A DNA stretch of 64,000 nt from Tribonema minus (taxonomy: Eukaryota > Sar > Xanthophyceae > Tribonematales > Tribonemataceae): assembly GCA_017506865.1 (NCBI GenBank), contig JAFCMP010000113.1:992001-1056000 (forward strand). Direction: 5' to 3'. The notes beneath the pieces were generated by a model, which had not been told where the DNA came from, did no database searches, and worked only from the letters and a program-made list of their open reading frames with translations. Numbering within the stretch: position 1 is the first letter of the stretch; each line of letters begins with the position of its first letter. Both the position numbers and the translations under genes were made by a program. Positions 10,346-21,916 of this stretch are shown one piece after another.

Positions 10346-13300
10346 ACATGTATTTGCGAAGACAAACTCACGTCAAGGCCGCAGCGCGGGTGGTCGCGCT
10401 TGTACACCTCGCCGCGGCGCAGCAGGCGCGCACACTTTCTTTGAATTCAAACGGTCCCCCATTATCCACAATATTGCGTACTTCGAAGTACATGATGAGA
10501 CATCCAGGTCTGCAACAGATGCGTCACACATGACCTACCTATCCTAGGTAAGCATCAGCAGCAGGTAAGCATCAGCAGGCACTCACGTCAAGGCCGCGGA
10601 GCGGGTGGTCGCGCTTGTACGCCTCGCCGCGGCGCAGCAGGTGCGCGCTTTTCTTGCATGTAGATGTACTTCAAAGTCTGCAACAGACAGGGATGAGATA
10701 TTCACGCGCGTGACATACCTATCCCAAGTAAGCATGAGCAGTGGCACTCACATCAAGGCCGCGGCGCGGGTGGTCGCGCTTGTACGCCTCGCCACGGCGC
10801 AGCAGGCGCGCGCCGTCCGCGCGCATGCCCGACAGCGCGTCGACTCGCCACACGGAGCCCTGGCCGCAGCTGGTGACGGCGCCCGCGCCGTCCTTGCCGA
10901 TGTTGGTGATGTTGAACTTGACGGTGCCCCAGTTGGCCAGGGGGTCGCCGATGCCATCGTCCTGGGGGGTATGTATGTATAGGGGGAAGGGTTAGCATCA
11001 ATGATAAAGTTGTGGAAAAAAGGCATATGCCTGACTTGGTGCATGGCCTGCTCTGAGTTGCAGTTAGGCATGCACGCGCTTCACGCCGCTTCTTTTAAAT
11101 CTGCAATGAGGCTCACGCTCGCTTGCAGTCGTTCACCCACTTGCAAAGTGGACTGCCTGAGAGTGATCAGCTGCTTGGGCTCCTTCGGCACTGTCGCGCC
11201 TCAGGTGCTGCGCGTATCGCTGAAGTGCCGCTCCAATTTTTGCAAAGATACACATGTCGCTGTCGACATATGACTTGTAGGATAAGAGGCTCATCATTGA
11301 ATCCTGAGAAATCACCGATGAATCAACACACATCTGCAGCACGGGTCTTAGGGCTAGGCTCACCTTGAACCTCTGCGGCGTCTGCACAAAGCAGACCTTG
11401 CCCCACTGGTAGCTCATGCCATCGGGCGCGAGCTCAAACAGGTACGGCATGGTCCTCTGCACGTAGGGGCAGACAGGGAGCAGCGGAGCAACGCACCATG
11501 GTTAAACTCACGAACACAAGACGTACGCACGCGAGCGGTGGTCAGGATGGGTCAAGCAAGGAGCAATGCTGCCTGGCGGCATTGCCTCTGCCGCATCCCT
11601 CCCTGGTGTGCCAGTCATCATTCGGGTGCGTAAGTTCAATGGAGCATGCATGCAGAGCGACATCACAAAACATGACCCGCGTGTATGTATATGCCGGGCA
11701 AGCCGCCGTATGAGCTGACAGCGGTGACAAGGGTCCTGAGGATCAACGCGCAAGGAAATGACGCCTTCTTCACACCGACAGCATAGATGCGCACCATGCA
11801 GGCGTGTAGCACACCGCCGAAGCAACATCTGCCATAGCGACGTCAGGCGCATGTGCTTTCGGGTGCTTGGCGTCAAAACTACTAATAGCTTCGGCAAAGC
11901 TGCATACGCGCCCCGATGAAGCGCATCAACTTCGTGTAGATGTGTGCATATGAAAGCTTGCAGTAACACAAACTCGCATTTGGCAAAGGCAGTTACATCA
12001 CCTCACAGCGCCTGGATACAGTGACCCACATGACAACTAGCAAGGCACCCGAACATTGCAATCACCTGCAGGAAGTTGGGTAGGAGGTAGTGGCGAGCGT
12101 CGTTTACGAGCACTGCCTTGGCCTCGCCTATCAGGGGCAGCCCAGTGTCTGGGCGCAGGTCGTAGATGGCCGCGTTGAGGTTGCCCGCCTGAGCGATGCA
12201 GCGGAGAGCCAGCAAGTCAGCGCTCCGCTTGAAGTTGAGGTGCGTGCATGCACTTCAACGTTGGCAAATGAGGGTGCTGCTTCTGGCGACTGTACGTTGT
12301 GAAATGCAGCAGCGCAAATGTCAACTAAACGCTGTGCCGACAGCTGTGGTCGAAAAAAGCGCTGTTGCAACTGGCGGTGCTCGATACGACTTGCGCCGCA
12401 AACATCGCCGACGCTTTGCTCAGAGCTGCAACTAGCATTAGCGGCACTGCAATGGGCACTGATGATTTATAGGCAGGCACGGAGCCAAATCGCTGCGCAA
12501 ACGCCAGCTTTGCAACACTATAGCTTCCGCGCCTGTCTGCGCCTGCAAAATCTGCAAAGTTCAACACCTCACAAAGTTGAGGTACATTCATACCTTGGGG
12601 CTGATGGTGGGCTGGCCGGCGTTCTCGCGCGTGTGGTAGACGAGAGCGGGCAGGTCACCGCGCTCCAGGAACTCGGACACGTGGCCCGGCTCAACCTGCG
12701 TGAACGGCGAGCGGTGCTGGCACTTGAACACGCGTAGTTGCAGTTGTTGCGGATTCAGGCAGCTGGCTAGGGTTGCTGATGCGAAGTTGAAGTGCTACAG
12801 GTCTGAAGCAACTCGAAGTAAGCAACAGCACTCTTCTGCCACTGGGCTCAGAGACTTGGCTGACCTGCTTCAACGAAGGCAACGCGGCCTCCCCGACAGA
12901 TCACTGGTGCTGACAATGGCATCTGTATATGCATATCTTCACACACGGAGCACGTGAGTTCACGCATTTGCAGTGGGCGAACCACAGAGGCCACGTGGTC
13001 TCACTGCCAGCATCTGCGCGCTGCCAGTCGACACCAATGTACCGACAACTGTGACCAATGTACTGACAACTGTGATACCAGCACACCTGTACACACTTGC
13101 TGACCTGCTCAAAGCTGCATATGCATCATCTGCACAAGCACATCTTTGTATTTTCAAGTCCCCGAGTTCATGCATTTGCAGTGGCATACCAAGGCGGGCA
13201 TGTGGTCTCGCCACCGGGTCATGTGCGCCGCCAGGTCAACACCATGGTGCAAACAACCGCGACGCCATCACAAATGTTCATGCCGCTGACCTTCTCAAAG

Positions 13301-16300
13301 GACACTGTGTCCCCCCCCACAATGGGGCTCGCGCTGGCAACGAGCTGCTGGACGTCGGCCATGGTGGTCAGAAAGGCCTTGAACGCGCGCCCCACCGCAG
13401 TTGGCCCTGGAAAGTTGAATAGCAGTTGGGTGGTTGATTGAGCAAATGAGTTCGGAGTGTCAGCAGCGGGGCGCAAAGGAAGAAGCTGGTCACAAGCTGA
13501 CGCCAAGACTGCACGGCGACGAAAATGTGAATGCATTCACATGTGGATAAGAAGGCTTTCACATGTGAATGTGAAATCATTTCATTGCATAACTAGTACT
13601 GACATCCAGTGTCTAGCAAGAAAATCAAGTCTCCATGCATCACTGGGCAGTAGTAGCGTCCGTAGCGTGCGTTCATAGTGTGAAGCACTGCTCATTGTAC
13701 CTCTATGTCCAGGCCAAAGGGAGCACAATAGTGGAATCACAAGGGCGAGTGCAAGCCCGGAACACTGCTGCTCGGCGATTACTACAAGGCTGAGGTAGGG
13801 CTAGGTGGGAGCACTCACCGCTGTAGTTCTTGTTGGGCATGTCGGTGGTGAGCATGGCAAACTTGTCCCAGACGTCGAGCAGGCAGCATGCGGCCATGGC
13901 GCGCGCCGTCTTCATGTCGATCGGCATGTCCTCCTCGTTGTCGGTCGAGCCGCCCGCCTCGTCAGCGCTGCTCAGCACGAAGGCGCACAAGTAGGCAGCG
14001 CAGCAGCAGAGTCAGCAATGTGCGTTGCGAGCATTGACTGGCAGCATCTGTTTGTTGATCAAAAACTGCAGTAGGTGAGCGGCGCTTGAATCGTACGCGT
14101 ACATACAGCCAGACAGTGCAGCTGCGTCAGCAAGGGCACTAACGGTGTACACGCGGCGACCAAGCTGCAAGTCATCAACTTCAAATGAGCGGAACGCCAA
14201 TGCTGAGAACTGCGCGTGATGACGCACACGGCGCCGCCAATGGTATGCGGGCCAGCCGCAAGTGATCAACTTCAAGTTTCAACTTCAAGTGAGCGGAGCG
14301 CCGATGTTGAGCACTGCGCGTGATGACACGCGGCGCCAATGGTATGCGGGCCAGCCGCAAGTTATCAACTTCAACATCAACTTCAAATGAGCATAGCGCC
14401 GATGAGCACTGTGCGTGATGACGCACCCGGCGCCAACGGTGTACGCGGGGGCCAGCTGCTGGATCTTGGCGGCGGCGAGGTGCTGCTGCACCGCGCGCTG
14501 CGCCTCGCGGAAGTGACGAGCCAGCGCGTACATGAGCGTGCACAGCTGCAGCAGCTCGCCGCGCCTGCGCTCGTCGAGGACCTGTGGGGTGGAGATAAAT
14601 AGGGGCAGAGAAGTAGGGCTGAGCGTAGTGCATGGCGGGTGGTTTAGGACGATCGTTTGTGCCGTTGTCGCCAGCGTGAAATTGTCGCCAGCGTGAGATG
14701 GGCAGGTGGCAGCGGCGTGCACCGCCTGTCCGACCTGCCAGCATCGTCGCTCAATTTGAACATTGCTACACACTTGCTCAGCAGCACAGTCCTGCAGGCA
14801 CTGCCGGCGCGACAATGGACCACGTACTCAGCGCCCTCTACCAGCAAGACCAACAAAGCTGAAGTTGACTCACCACAATCCTGAGCTGCTCGCGTTCGCC
14901 GAGGGTGACGCCATCGATGGTGGGGGGCTCCCAGAGCTGCAGCACGGCGCAGAGAGCAGACAGTGGTGGCACGTGAAACCTTGCAGTACAGCTTTACACA
15001 AGAACAACATGATACAAGGTAGTGGCGACAATGACAAGAAACAGATGAGCTGTGGCGCAGCTGGAGGGGTTTGTCAGGAGCCAGTGATGAGCAGCAACTG
15101 AGAAGGAACAACAGCTCTTACCCTCATGCTGACCCTAACCCTAACCCTGACCTTATCGTAACTGAATCCTTTTCTGATTAAAACCATGATTATGATCCTA
15201 AGCGTAATCCTAGGCCAAATCCTAACCCGGCTCGTGAACCTCATCCTATCCAATCAGACCTAACCCCTACTTGATTACTTCAAGCAGGAAGCGAACCATA
15301 GCCCCTGAAAGAGCAACTGTGCATGGGAAAAAAGCCTTACAATTTGTGTAAACCTAATTTTTCCAGTTGTGTCGCAACAGCTGAGAGAGAAGCTGTTGCT
15401 AGTTTTCAAGATTTAAACGGGCAACAATCCACAGGCTGAGGCGAGGTTAAAACCACTGCGCATCTGCCTTGTCGCTCATGCTCAACCTGCGTTTGTAGGC
15501 CACCCAAGAAAGTGCCTCATTGTCCTGTAAAGCTACTCTGAGAAATGCCAGCCATGTGAATTTCATGTGAACTTCAACTGTCATCAAATGTGCGCGTACT
15601 TGTGCACAGTTCACCTGCACTCGATCTGTACCCTCGCTTGGACTTGAACTTGAACTAAGGACTCAGGGACCCCCGCCCTGGCTATCGAGGCAGTGCTCAG
15701 TGCAACCCTGTACACATGTGAGCGTATACTGCAGAAGGCCCGCTTATGTGAGAGGGCGAGCGAGGCAACTGATACAGTTTCAACTTCTTGAAACGCCGTA
15801 CGACCGTAGCTACTAGCTACATAACACTATTGGCTTCTAAACAGAACTGAGATGTGCTGGAAGTAGTCGCGCAACTGACTGCGTGCTGTAGATCTACTAA
15901 TAGGCCCAAAGACTTGCCAAGACTGGCGGCCTTCATGGCCTCACATTTGCCACTCACTCTGAGTGCCTTGCAGTGACAGTAGTGGTCGAGCAGCATGGCC
16001 TATTTTCAATTGCTGTCACAAAATTAGCACCAGTATCAAAAACTTCAGCTGCTAGAAAGGTTGAAGTTTGAGGCAGGTCACATATTGTGTGTCAAGCTGG
16101 CCACAACTGTATAAGCTTGAACTTCATTTGACCTACCATTCAACACAAACCATACCCTCATCTGCACCGTCCCCTCTAACCTAGCTCGCCCTACTCCAAC
16201 AACAACTACTGAGAAGCGTGGCTAAACTTCACAGTCAAAGTGACGTCTACACGGAAGCACGAGGCCTTCAGTTTCTACCGCAGCTGTGGTCATGAAGCTT

Positions 16301-18035
16301 TGACCTCTCTGGCCCCTTTCATGTCGCCGAACAAGTTCTTGCTGTCGCTCAACAAGTACTTCACAATCGCCAACAAGTACTTTACAACTGTGGCCGCCGC
16401 TGCACCGACGCACGCATGTCTCATGCATGCGGAAACATACCCATGATGCAACGCCTACATACATACCTTCTGGCTGAAGCAGCCCAGCAGCGCGTGCAGC
16501 AGCATGGGCAGGCCCTCGCCGGCGGTGGGCACCAGGATGGCCACACGCGCCTCTTCGGCGATGTCGATGGGGGTGGGCAGCATGCCAGAGGTGTTGACGA
16601 AGCAGCCGCTACCGGGCAGCCTGAGGGGGTGTGGTGAGACGGGGGAGGGGGGGGGGGGGGGATGAGGTCAGGGCAATATACATGTACATTGGCAATTCAT
16701 TTCAAGGAAGGCGGGCCTACACTTGGGGCATTTCTGCGCAGAAACCTGGTATCGATTCAAGCGCGAAGAGGTGCCGCGTGGCAACATATACATCCACGCT
16801 GAGCACTGCTACTACACCAATACATATACGCACCTCGTCTCCAGCTTGGGGGCCGCGGTCTGCTTGCGCCAGTCGGCGAGCGCCTTGGCCGCGGCAACGA
16901 GGTCGTCGACGCGGATGACGGGGCGCACCGCGGGCAGCAGGCGCGTGCAGTGCGACATCCAGATGCTGACGACGAGGATGACCTGCGCGCGGGGTGATAG
17001 GGAGCAGCAGCGAGCAGCAGCAGCAGCAGCAGCAGCAGTGCTCAGCAACGGAAAATGATGAAGGCGGGGTAGAGGCTGGGCGCTGCCAGGGCGTCAAGTG
17101 TGCCAGCGAGCAGCAGAAGCTTCAGCAGCAGCAGCAGCTCAGCAGCAGCAGTGCTCAGCAGCAGTAGCGATCAACAGGGTGTATGACGCTCTGATTCACT
17201 GCAACAGTGACGCACCTCGCAGATGAGGTAGAGGTAGGCATAGCCTGTGGCCACGGGCGAGGCGCCCTCCAGGGGCAGGGACTTGGTGCAGCGCCAGACG
17301 AGGTAGCGCGCCCCAAGAACCAGGTTGCAGGCGCTGTGGTGCAGGGCGGGCACAGGGAGCAGAAGGGGGGTGGGGGGTCAGCAAAGGTTACCGTGTGCGG
17401 ATTTGAAAGAGGGCGCGCATGCTAAATATGGAGGAATCTGCTGTTGTGAGGGCAAAAGTCCACCGCAAAGCTGGAACTGGTGCAGGATGTCACGCGCTGC
17501 CATGGTGCCACTGCAGGCAGGCGCACAATACGTGCCTGACTGACGTTGCAGACCTGAACAGCAAAACAGAGTGTCTCTCTCCAGCACTCGGGCGCACTCA
17601 CAAGATTGCGCGGATCACGATGGCGGTGGGATGCATGGTGACTTGCGCCGGGTCGGGGGCGCGGATCTCCAGCTTGCCGGTGCTGCTCGCTGCTGCCACC
17701 ACCGCCGCGCCGCGTTTGGGCTGCTTCGGTACATCCAGAACCATCTGCTCCGCCAATAGTGTCGACATTTTCCCCATGCCCAGCGATTTTCGCTGCGGCT
17801 GCTGCGGCTGCTGCTGCTGCTGCGGCGGCGGCAGCTGCCGCGGCTGCTGCTGCGGGTGCGGCTCGTTGGCGACGCTGGTGGAGGGAATGGATCTGGGGGC
17901 GGATGCTGAGGCGCGGAGCGTTGTGCTATTGGAAGCGTGGCATCGATTGCTGGTGGAGAAAGGGGCTGAGTCGAATTGCAGCGCGCTGCTGTCTGCACCT
18001 GCACCGGGTGGCATGTAACTGGAGGCAGCGGGCAT
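6230..18035 (-). CDS. Cellulose synthase-like GT2 glycosyltransferase
   Basis: Nineteen exons joined in consistent phase encode 862 residues: 18035-17602, 17333-17216, 16982-16834, 16620-16467, 14936-14874, 14581-14427, 13967-13819, 13406-13291, ~12716-12594, 12188-12066, 11456-11364, 10961-10752, 9988-9890, 9525-9353, 9009-8922, 8532-8463, 8122-8013, 6737-6643, 6296-6230. After a Gln/Pro-rich N-terminus come two or three membrane segments (~145-220), then the GT2 domain opening with VAILVPTAGEG (~262). Next are ALVYHTREN and KAGNLNAA, then FVQTPQRF, GQGSVWRVDAL, the IED pair (E639, D640) and QIYRW (Q680, R683, W684), followed by several C-terminal membrane helices. Order and spacing fit processive CesA/BcsA-type enzymes making a beta-glucan at the plasma membrane from a sugar nucleotide. 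The DxD-like site reads D517-A-R519, lacking the second acid. Cellulose is the likely product but not proven. Exon 9 may start at 12716 or 12722 (adjacent AGs), and the last two exons are short. Introns 6 and 12 contain junction duplications; intron 17 holds a retroposon. Confidence 0.88.
7535..7590. repeat. Short tandem duplication
   Basis: The block CTACTCYACTGCAGAGCTCCA occurs twice in a row within intron 17 of the cellulose-synthase-like gene, differing at one or two bases. Confidence 0.7.
7611..7786 (+). mobile_element. Short retroposon copy A (SINE-like) with target duplication
   Basis: A ~158-base insert (7620-7777) is bounded by the direct repeat agtacacag at 7611-7619 and 7778-7786. 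Its last part, 7659-7769, is the same length as and differs at one position from 24253-24363. It ends in an A-rich tail (aataaaa). Target duplication plus A-rich tail plus a 5'-shortened second copy suggest retroposition. I see no clear RNA polymerase III A and B boxes, so calling it a SINE rather than a LINE 3' fragment is uncertain. It sits in intron 17 of the cellulose-synthase-like gene. Confidence 0.7.
10205..10751 (-). repeat. Three intronic copies of exon-12 end plus donor (GT2 gene)
   Basis: The last ~65 bases of exon 12 (coding RLLRRGEAYKRDHPRRGLD) and its donor (gtgagt) recur three times downstream in the intron, with donor-like ends near 10585, 10371 and 10211. The copies keep the coding frame and an intact GTGAG donor, and share flanking intron sequence (GGTAAGCATCAGCAG-like blocks). 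Unit length is about 160-215 bases. A (CA)n tract interrupts the copy ending at 10371. Confidence 0.85.
10313..10341. repeat. (CA)n microsatellite
   Basis: About 14 CA dinucleotides in a row, inside the junction-duplication array of intron 12 of the cellulose-synthase-like gene. Confidence 0.95.
14090..14440 (-). repeat. Tandem copies of exon-6 end plus donor (GT2 gene)
   Basis: Downstream of exon 6 of the cellulose-synthase-like gene, a ~105-base unit is repeated about three times with decreasing similarity. Each contains the exon end (GCCAGC.GC..G.ATACC..TGGCGCC) and the start of the intron (GGTGCGTCATCACGC), joined by AACTTGAAGTT-type linkers. The unit edges are at about 14410, 14305, 14198 and 14100. 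Splicing at the outermost copy (14427) keeps phase with exon 7. Confidence 0.8.
15124..15160. repeat. Interstitial telomere-like repeat
   Basis: Degenerate CCCTAA units (accctaaccctaaccctgacc) inside intron 4 of the cellulose-synthase-like gene. Confidence 0.85.
17010..17167. repeat. CAG/AGC trinucleotide-rich stretch
   Basis: Runs of CAG interspersed with the motif CAGTGCTCAGCA lie in intron 2 of the cellulose-synthase-like gene, the longest being about eight CAG units at 17015-17038. Confidence 0.85.
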
Positions 18036-21000
18036 GAGGCGAGCAGCAGCAGCAGCAGTATGTAGGCCTGGGTGAGATAGCTGAGAGTAGTTGACCGATC
18101 TGTGAGGAATCTTGCCATCTTGATGAAATTAAGCACTGCTCACATGGCATATGGTGATTGGGCTGCAAGTGTGCAAGAATCAAGCAGTCTGCACGCCAGT
18201 GCGCACATATGTATGCTTTTGGAGGTTGCAGCCACCAGCAACGGTCCGCAGCGTCTGCTGCGACGTATCAGTACACGCGGATGCTCTTGGTTTCTGGAAC
18301 TCTACAGGAAAGCTCCATTGAGCGTTCCACATGCTGCCTGTGCATCCAGTGTTGGGTGATCAACAGCACACCTGCCTCTGCGAACAGAAGGCCTGCACAA
18401 AGCTTTACACACAATCCGCCTGGAACTTCAACCATGTTCTTTGTGCCTTCGATCGCGCACCATTGCATGCGGTGCAACAGTGTTCAGCTTTCGAGAGAGC
18501 TATCACCAGAATGCAGGGCAGCCATGTCGCACAGAACATGAACTCGGCAGCAGCAAGGTCGAACACTCGCCCGGTGTAGAACAAAACAATAGCGATGAAT
18601 TACGCACGAGTACGCAGCAGTCCCATTAGATCTGCCCGCTCTGATGCACAACTGGTGCTCGTCGCGCCTGCCATTCCATCAAGAATATGGGCCTGGCTGC
18701 AGGCAGCCTGCGAATCTGGGGTTTCCAGCGAGAGCGGTGCGCGTCGATGATCTCGAAAAAGCAGCCGCTGTGCATTCAGGCTGCGAGGCGCGCTGCGCTC
18801 ACCTTTGTCGCCGTGCGGTGCTAACTTGTAGAGGGTGTGCAGGTGGAAGGTCTCTGTGCTACAGTAGTGGCAATTGCTCGGTTCGTCGTCGCTGGTTTCG
18901 ATTGTCTTCTGGAGTGTGCTCCTCGCTGGGTGATGGAACACGCACAGAGTTTTTGAAGCGGTGAAAGGGCACAGGGGGGATTTCGGGTTTTTTGTAGGTG
19001 TGTCACCAGCCAGGAAAGAGCCTATTTGGAGAGCCTTGGAGTGGTCTTTGAAGTGATCTATTTTTGAGTGGTCTCTTTCATCATATACTTCACACTCCGC
19101 ATTTGCATGTAGCTTTGCTCTGTATGCTGTCCACAAATCTCCTACGGCTACTCGCGGTCAACACCGTTGTGGACGTACAGGCCAGTGGAAAACTTGATAT
19201 ATTGATGCTTCATCACTATCGCATGATGTACAATCAATAGATGCTAAAGCATGGCAAGCTCTGTTTCAGTAGCTGCAGGTGCAACAAGACGCATGCTTGA
19301 CGCATTTGCATCGTCGGAATGTTTGCAAGGTCGGGTTTGGGCAAGATGTGCCATGATGGCAGTCGTTGTCATGCCGCTTGCCAGGACATGACACTCATAC
19401 AAGGCGTATGAAGAACGCATCCGCGGCTCATTGTGGTAGCCTGGCAGAAATACTGAGATTGCAGCATAGATGAGCAATGTTTGTATCACTGCCTCACAAA
19501 CTTCAGTGCTTAGTAAGTACGCGCATGCCCCCTCGCATGACGCATTTGACGCACACCAGTTTGCGCACGCGCCTTCTGCAGCTAAACCAAGCCCCAATGC
19601 TGCTGTGATTGTCGTTGCCACAACATGCCTGACCGCTGCTAAGGTGAGCCCAGATATAGTGGGCGCTGACTGCTGTACGGTGCCAGTAGGATAGAGGCTT
19701 CCCCAGGATTGGGCTGGTGCCTGTCGTTTGGCGTCGCTTCACTTTTGAAGTATCATCATGCAGCAAGGAATGCCAGGAAGTTGGGCAAACTTGTTGAGCT
19801 GCATGGCGCCATGAGAATGTCGATGCACAACGTGGGCAATTGCTTAAGAGTTGATCAAGGTGCCAGTAGAAGTTGATGAGGGGTCATCAGCTCTTGAAGG
19901 TCACGGTGAAAACACAAGCATGAAGGAAAGGAGGCAGCCATCACTAGCCGTGCAACATCACATGTTGCATTCAGGGTCGTCATGACGGGTATGCGGGTTG
20001 TGGGAATCTCATGTATGCATGCACTGCCGCAGACGATTGTATGGTATGAAACACGATGCCGACAATGTTAGCAGACCTGCAAATGTGAAGCTGGCTCCAC
20101 CCCAACACTGCAAGCAGCCTCAAATGACACTTCGCACCTTTGCATGCAAGGAGAGAGGCACAATCAACATGAAGATCATTGCCAACCAACAGTACTATGC
20201 AGCATGCGGACTCAATGAGTGCGGCAGTATATCGGGAAGGAACATGACAAGGCGTTTGTGGATCAGGCTAGCTAGGGCAAGTGCCTGGCTGATTTTGCTT
20301 TAAACACAGTAATTCAATTTCACAAAGTGGTTAAGGCCAAGAGCAGCAGTCGACTGTATTGATTGTGCATTTTGTGTCTTACAGCATTGTTTCATCGGAC
20401 GCTTTCAATATTTGAAGCGCCAAGCCAGCTACTTTTTCTAATGGCAGCAGGGTCCAATGCGTACCAACATCTCTGAGATGACAATTCTTGATGACATGAT
20501 TTGCTGCAATGAAAAGTTTCAGATCATATTCGCTGTCGTCTTCACTTGCGCTGAGCACGTGCCTGGCGAAGGATAGCAACAAACAACACACCTCGTCAAG
20601 GAGTGCTTGCTGGTGGTCTGGTCTTACATGTGTGTGAGAGCGAAGTGAGTGTGTGTGGTGTATGGTTCATCACCGGTTGTTCACAGCCCATTGCAGCCTC
20701 CCCCAGCACCTGAGTGGCCCGAGTTAATGCCCACGGGAGAGTGGGCTGTAGAGGTAGTGACCAGCAAGTTCTGTTGCATTCAGGATTTGCCGCAGATGTA
20801 ACCTCTGGAAGTTGTAGAGATCATCTGTCTGAGGCCCTGCGCCTGCTGCGGAACTGGCACAGCGCCGCCATTGGAGCGTCACGGCAACATCAAGCCGGCC
20901 CACAGGGCAATTCGTGCTTGCCCAAGCCCAAGCACTCGGGGTGCCGACACACTAAAGCGGGCGGCGGGGATGATGGAAAGAACTGTGCTGCGAACGGGGC

Positions 21001-21916
21001 ACTTGTGCTGACACTATAGCCAACACCAGTCAGCACCGCATGTATCACCCCAGGTAGGTACGTCCTGCATAGCTGCTGTTTGAGGTACCGGCAGGCTACT
21101 TTCGTTGGTACTATAGCGCCGCTGCTTGACGGGCTCAGGATGTAGCCCGTATGCCACGCTCGGCGCACCGTGAAGTGCCTCAGCGCCTGCCCTTGCTGCT
21201 TGAAAGTGCCTGTAATGCTGCGGCTCTGGCTGGCCTTGTGCTGTCATTCGGATGGTATTGGATGTCGTCGTGAAGTTTTGTAGGCGAAGATCGAGCAGCT
21301 CCAAAACCTGGAATTTAGAGCCTGTACTGTTGCTAGCTACCGCTGTGTGCATCCTCCTTGCTAAGTTGCGCTGCCTCCTGCCGGTAGGCCCCAGGTGTCC
21401 AACACAAGTGTTGACTTTGATGTTCATCCAGAACTTGAAGTTTTCATCGGGGCTTGGTTTGCGTTGGGAGCTCTCTCTGCCACCAATGCGGCTACAGTCG
21501 CAGTTGCGCGGCACGAGGTGCCTTGTCGATGCACGCATGCATTGCATGTATTGCAAGGTCAGTGTGTAAAATTGAGGCCTCCTCTCCAAGCGGGCCCGCT
21601 TTGCGCGTATACCCCGGACAGCTGCCTGCATCATCATTTTGTGCAGCTGCCATTTGGGGACGTGCGTTGTCGAACAAACAGGCAGCACAGCAGTGGCGGA
21701 CACAACAGACACCCCGGTAGCACCCCAAGTGGGCCTCGGCGTGCTGCTGCTGTGACAAGGGGGACACACAGCACAGCGCAAGCCGTGCAGCGCGCCTGGG
21801 AGCTCTCGGCTGGACAGTGTGATTGCTGCTGGGAGAGGCGCAGCATGCACGTTCTGGTCCCCCACAAGCGGCGTTGGCAAAGGTGATGCAGCGACGTTCT
21901 CTGCCTCGCCCACACC
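18036..21916. other. 3.9-kb region without a convincing gene
   Basis: This separates the start of the leftward cellulose-synthase-like gene from the rightward orphan gene. Several open frames exist on the minus strand (21913-21014, 299 codons; 19136-18600; 19621-19244; 20591-20379), but most begin at GTG/TTG rather than ATG, contain no domain I know and show no clean chain of splice sites. The 20591-20379 stretch (SEYDLKLFIAANHVIKNC, ALQILKASDETML) is the most protein-like and could be an exon of an unrecognised minus-strand gene. Both flanking promoters should lie within this region. Confidence 0.45.

Noticed and set aside
10205-10760. CRISPR-like array
   Set aside because: The repeats contain coding sequence and splice sites, the spacers are not of uniform length, and the genome is eukaryotic.
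18600-19136. 178-codon minus-strand open frame
   Set aside because: Begins at TTG with no suitable ATG, composition is not protein-like, no splice context.
21014-21913. 299-codon minus-strand open frame
   Set aside because: Begins at GTG, has no recognisable domain and no linked splice sites, and overlaps an equally long plus-strand frame; kept only as part of the gap description.
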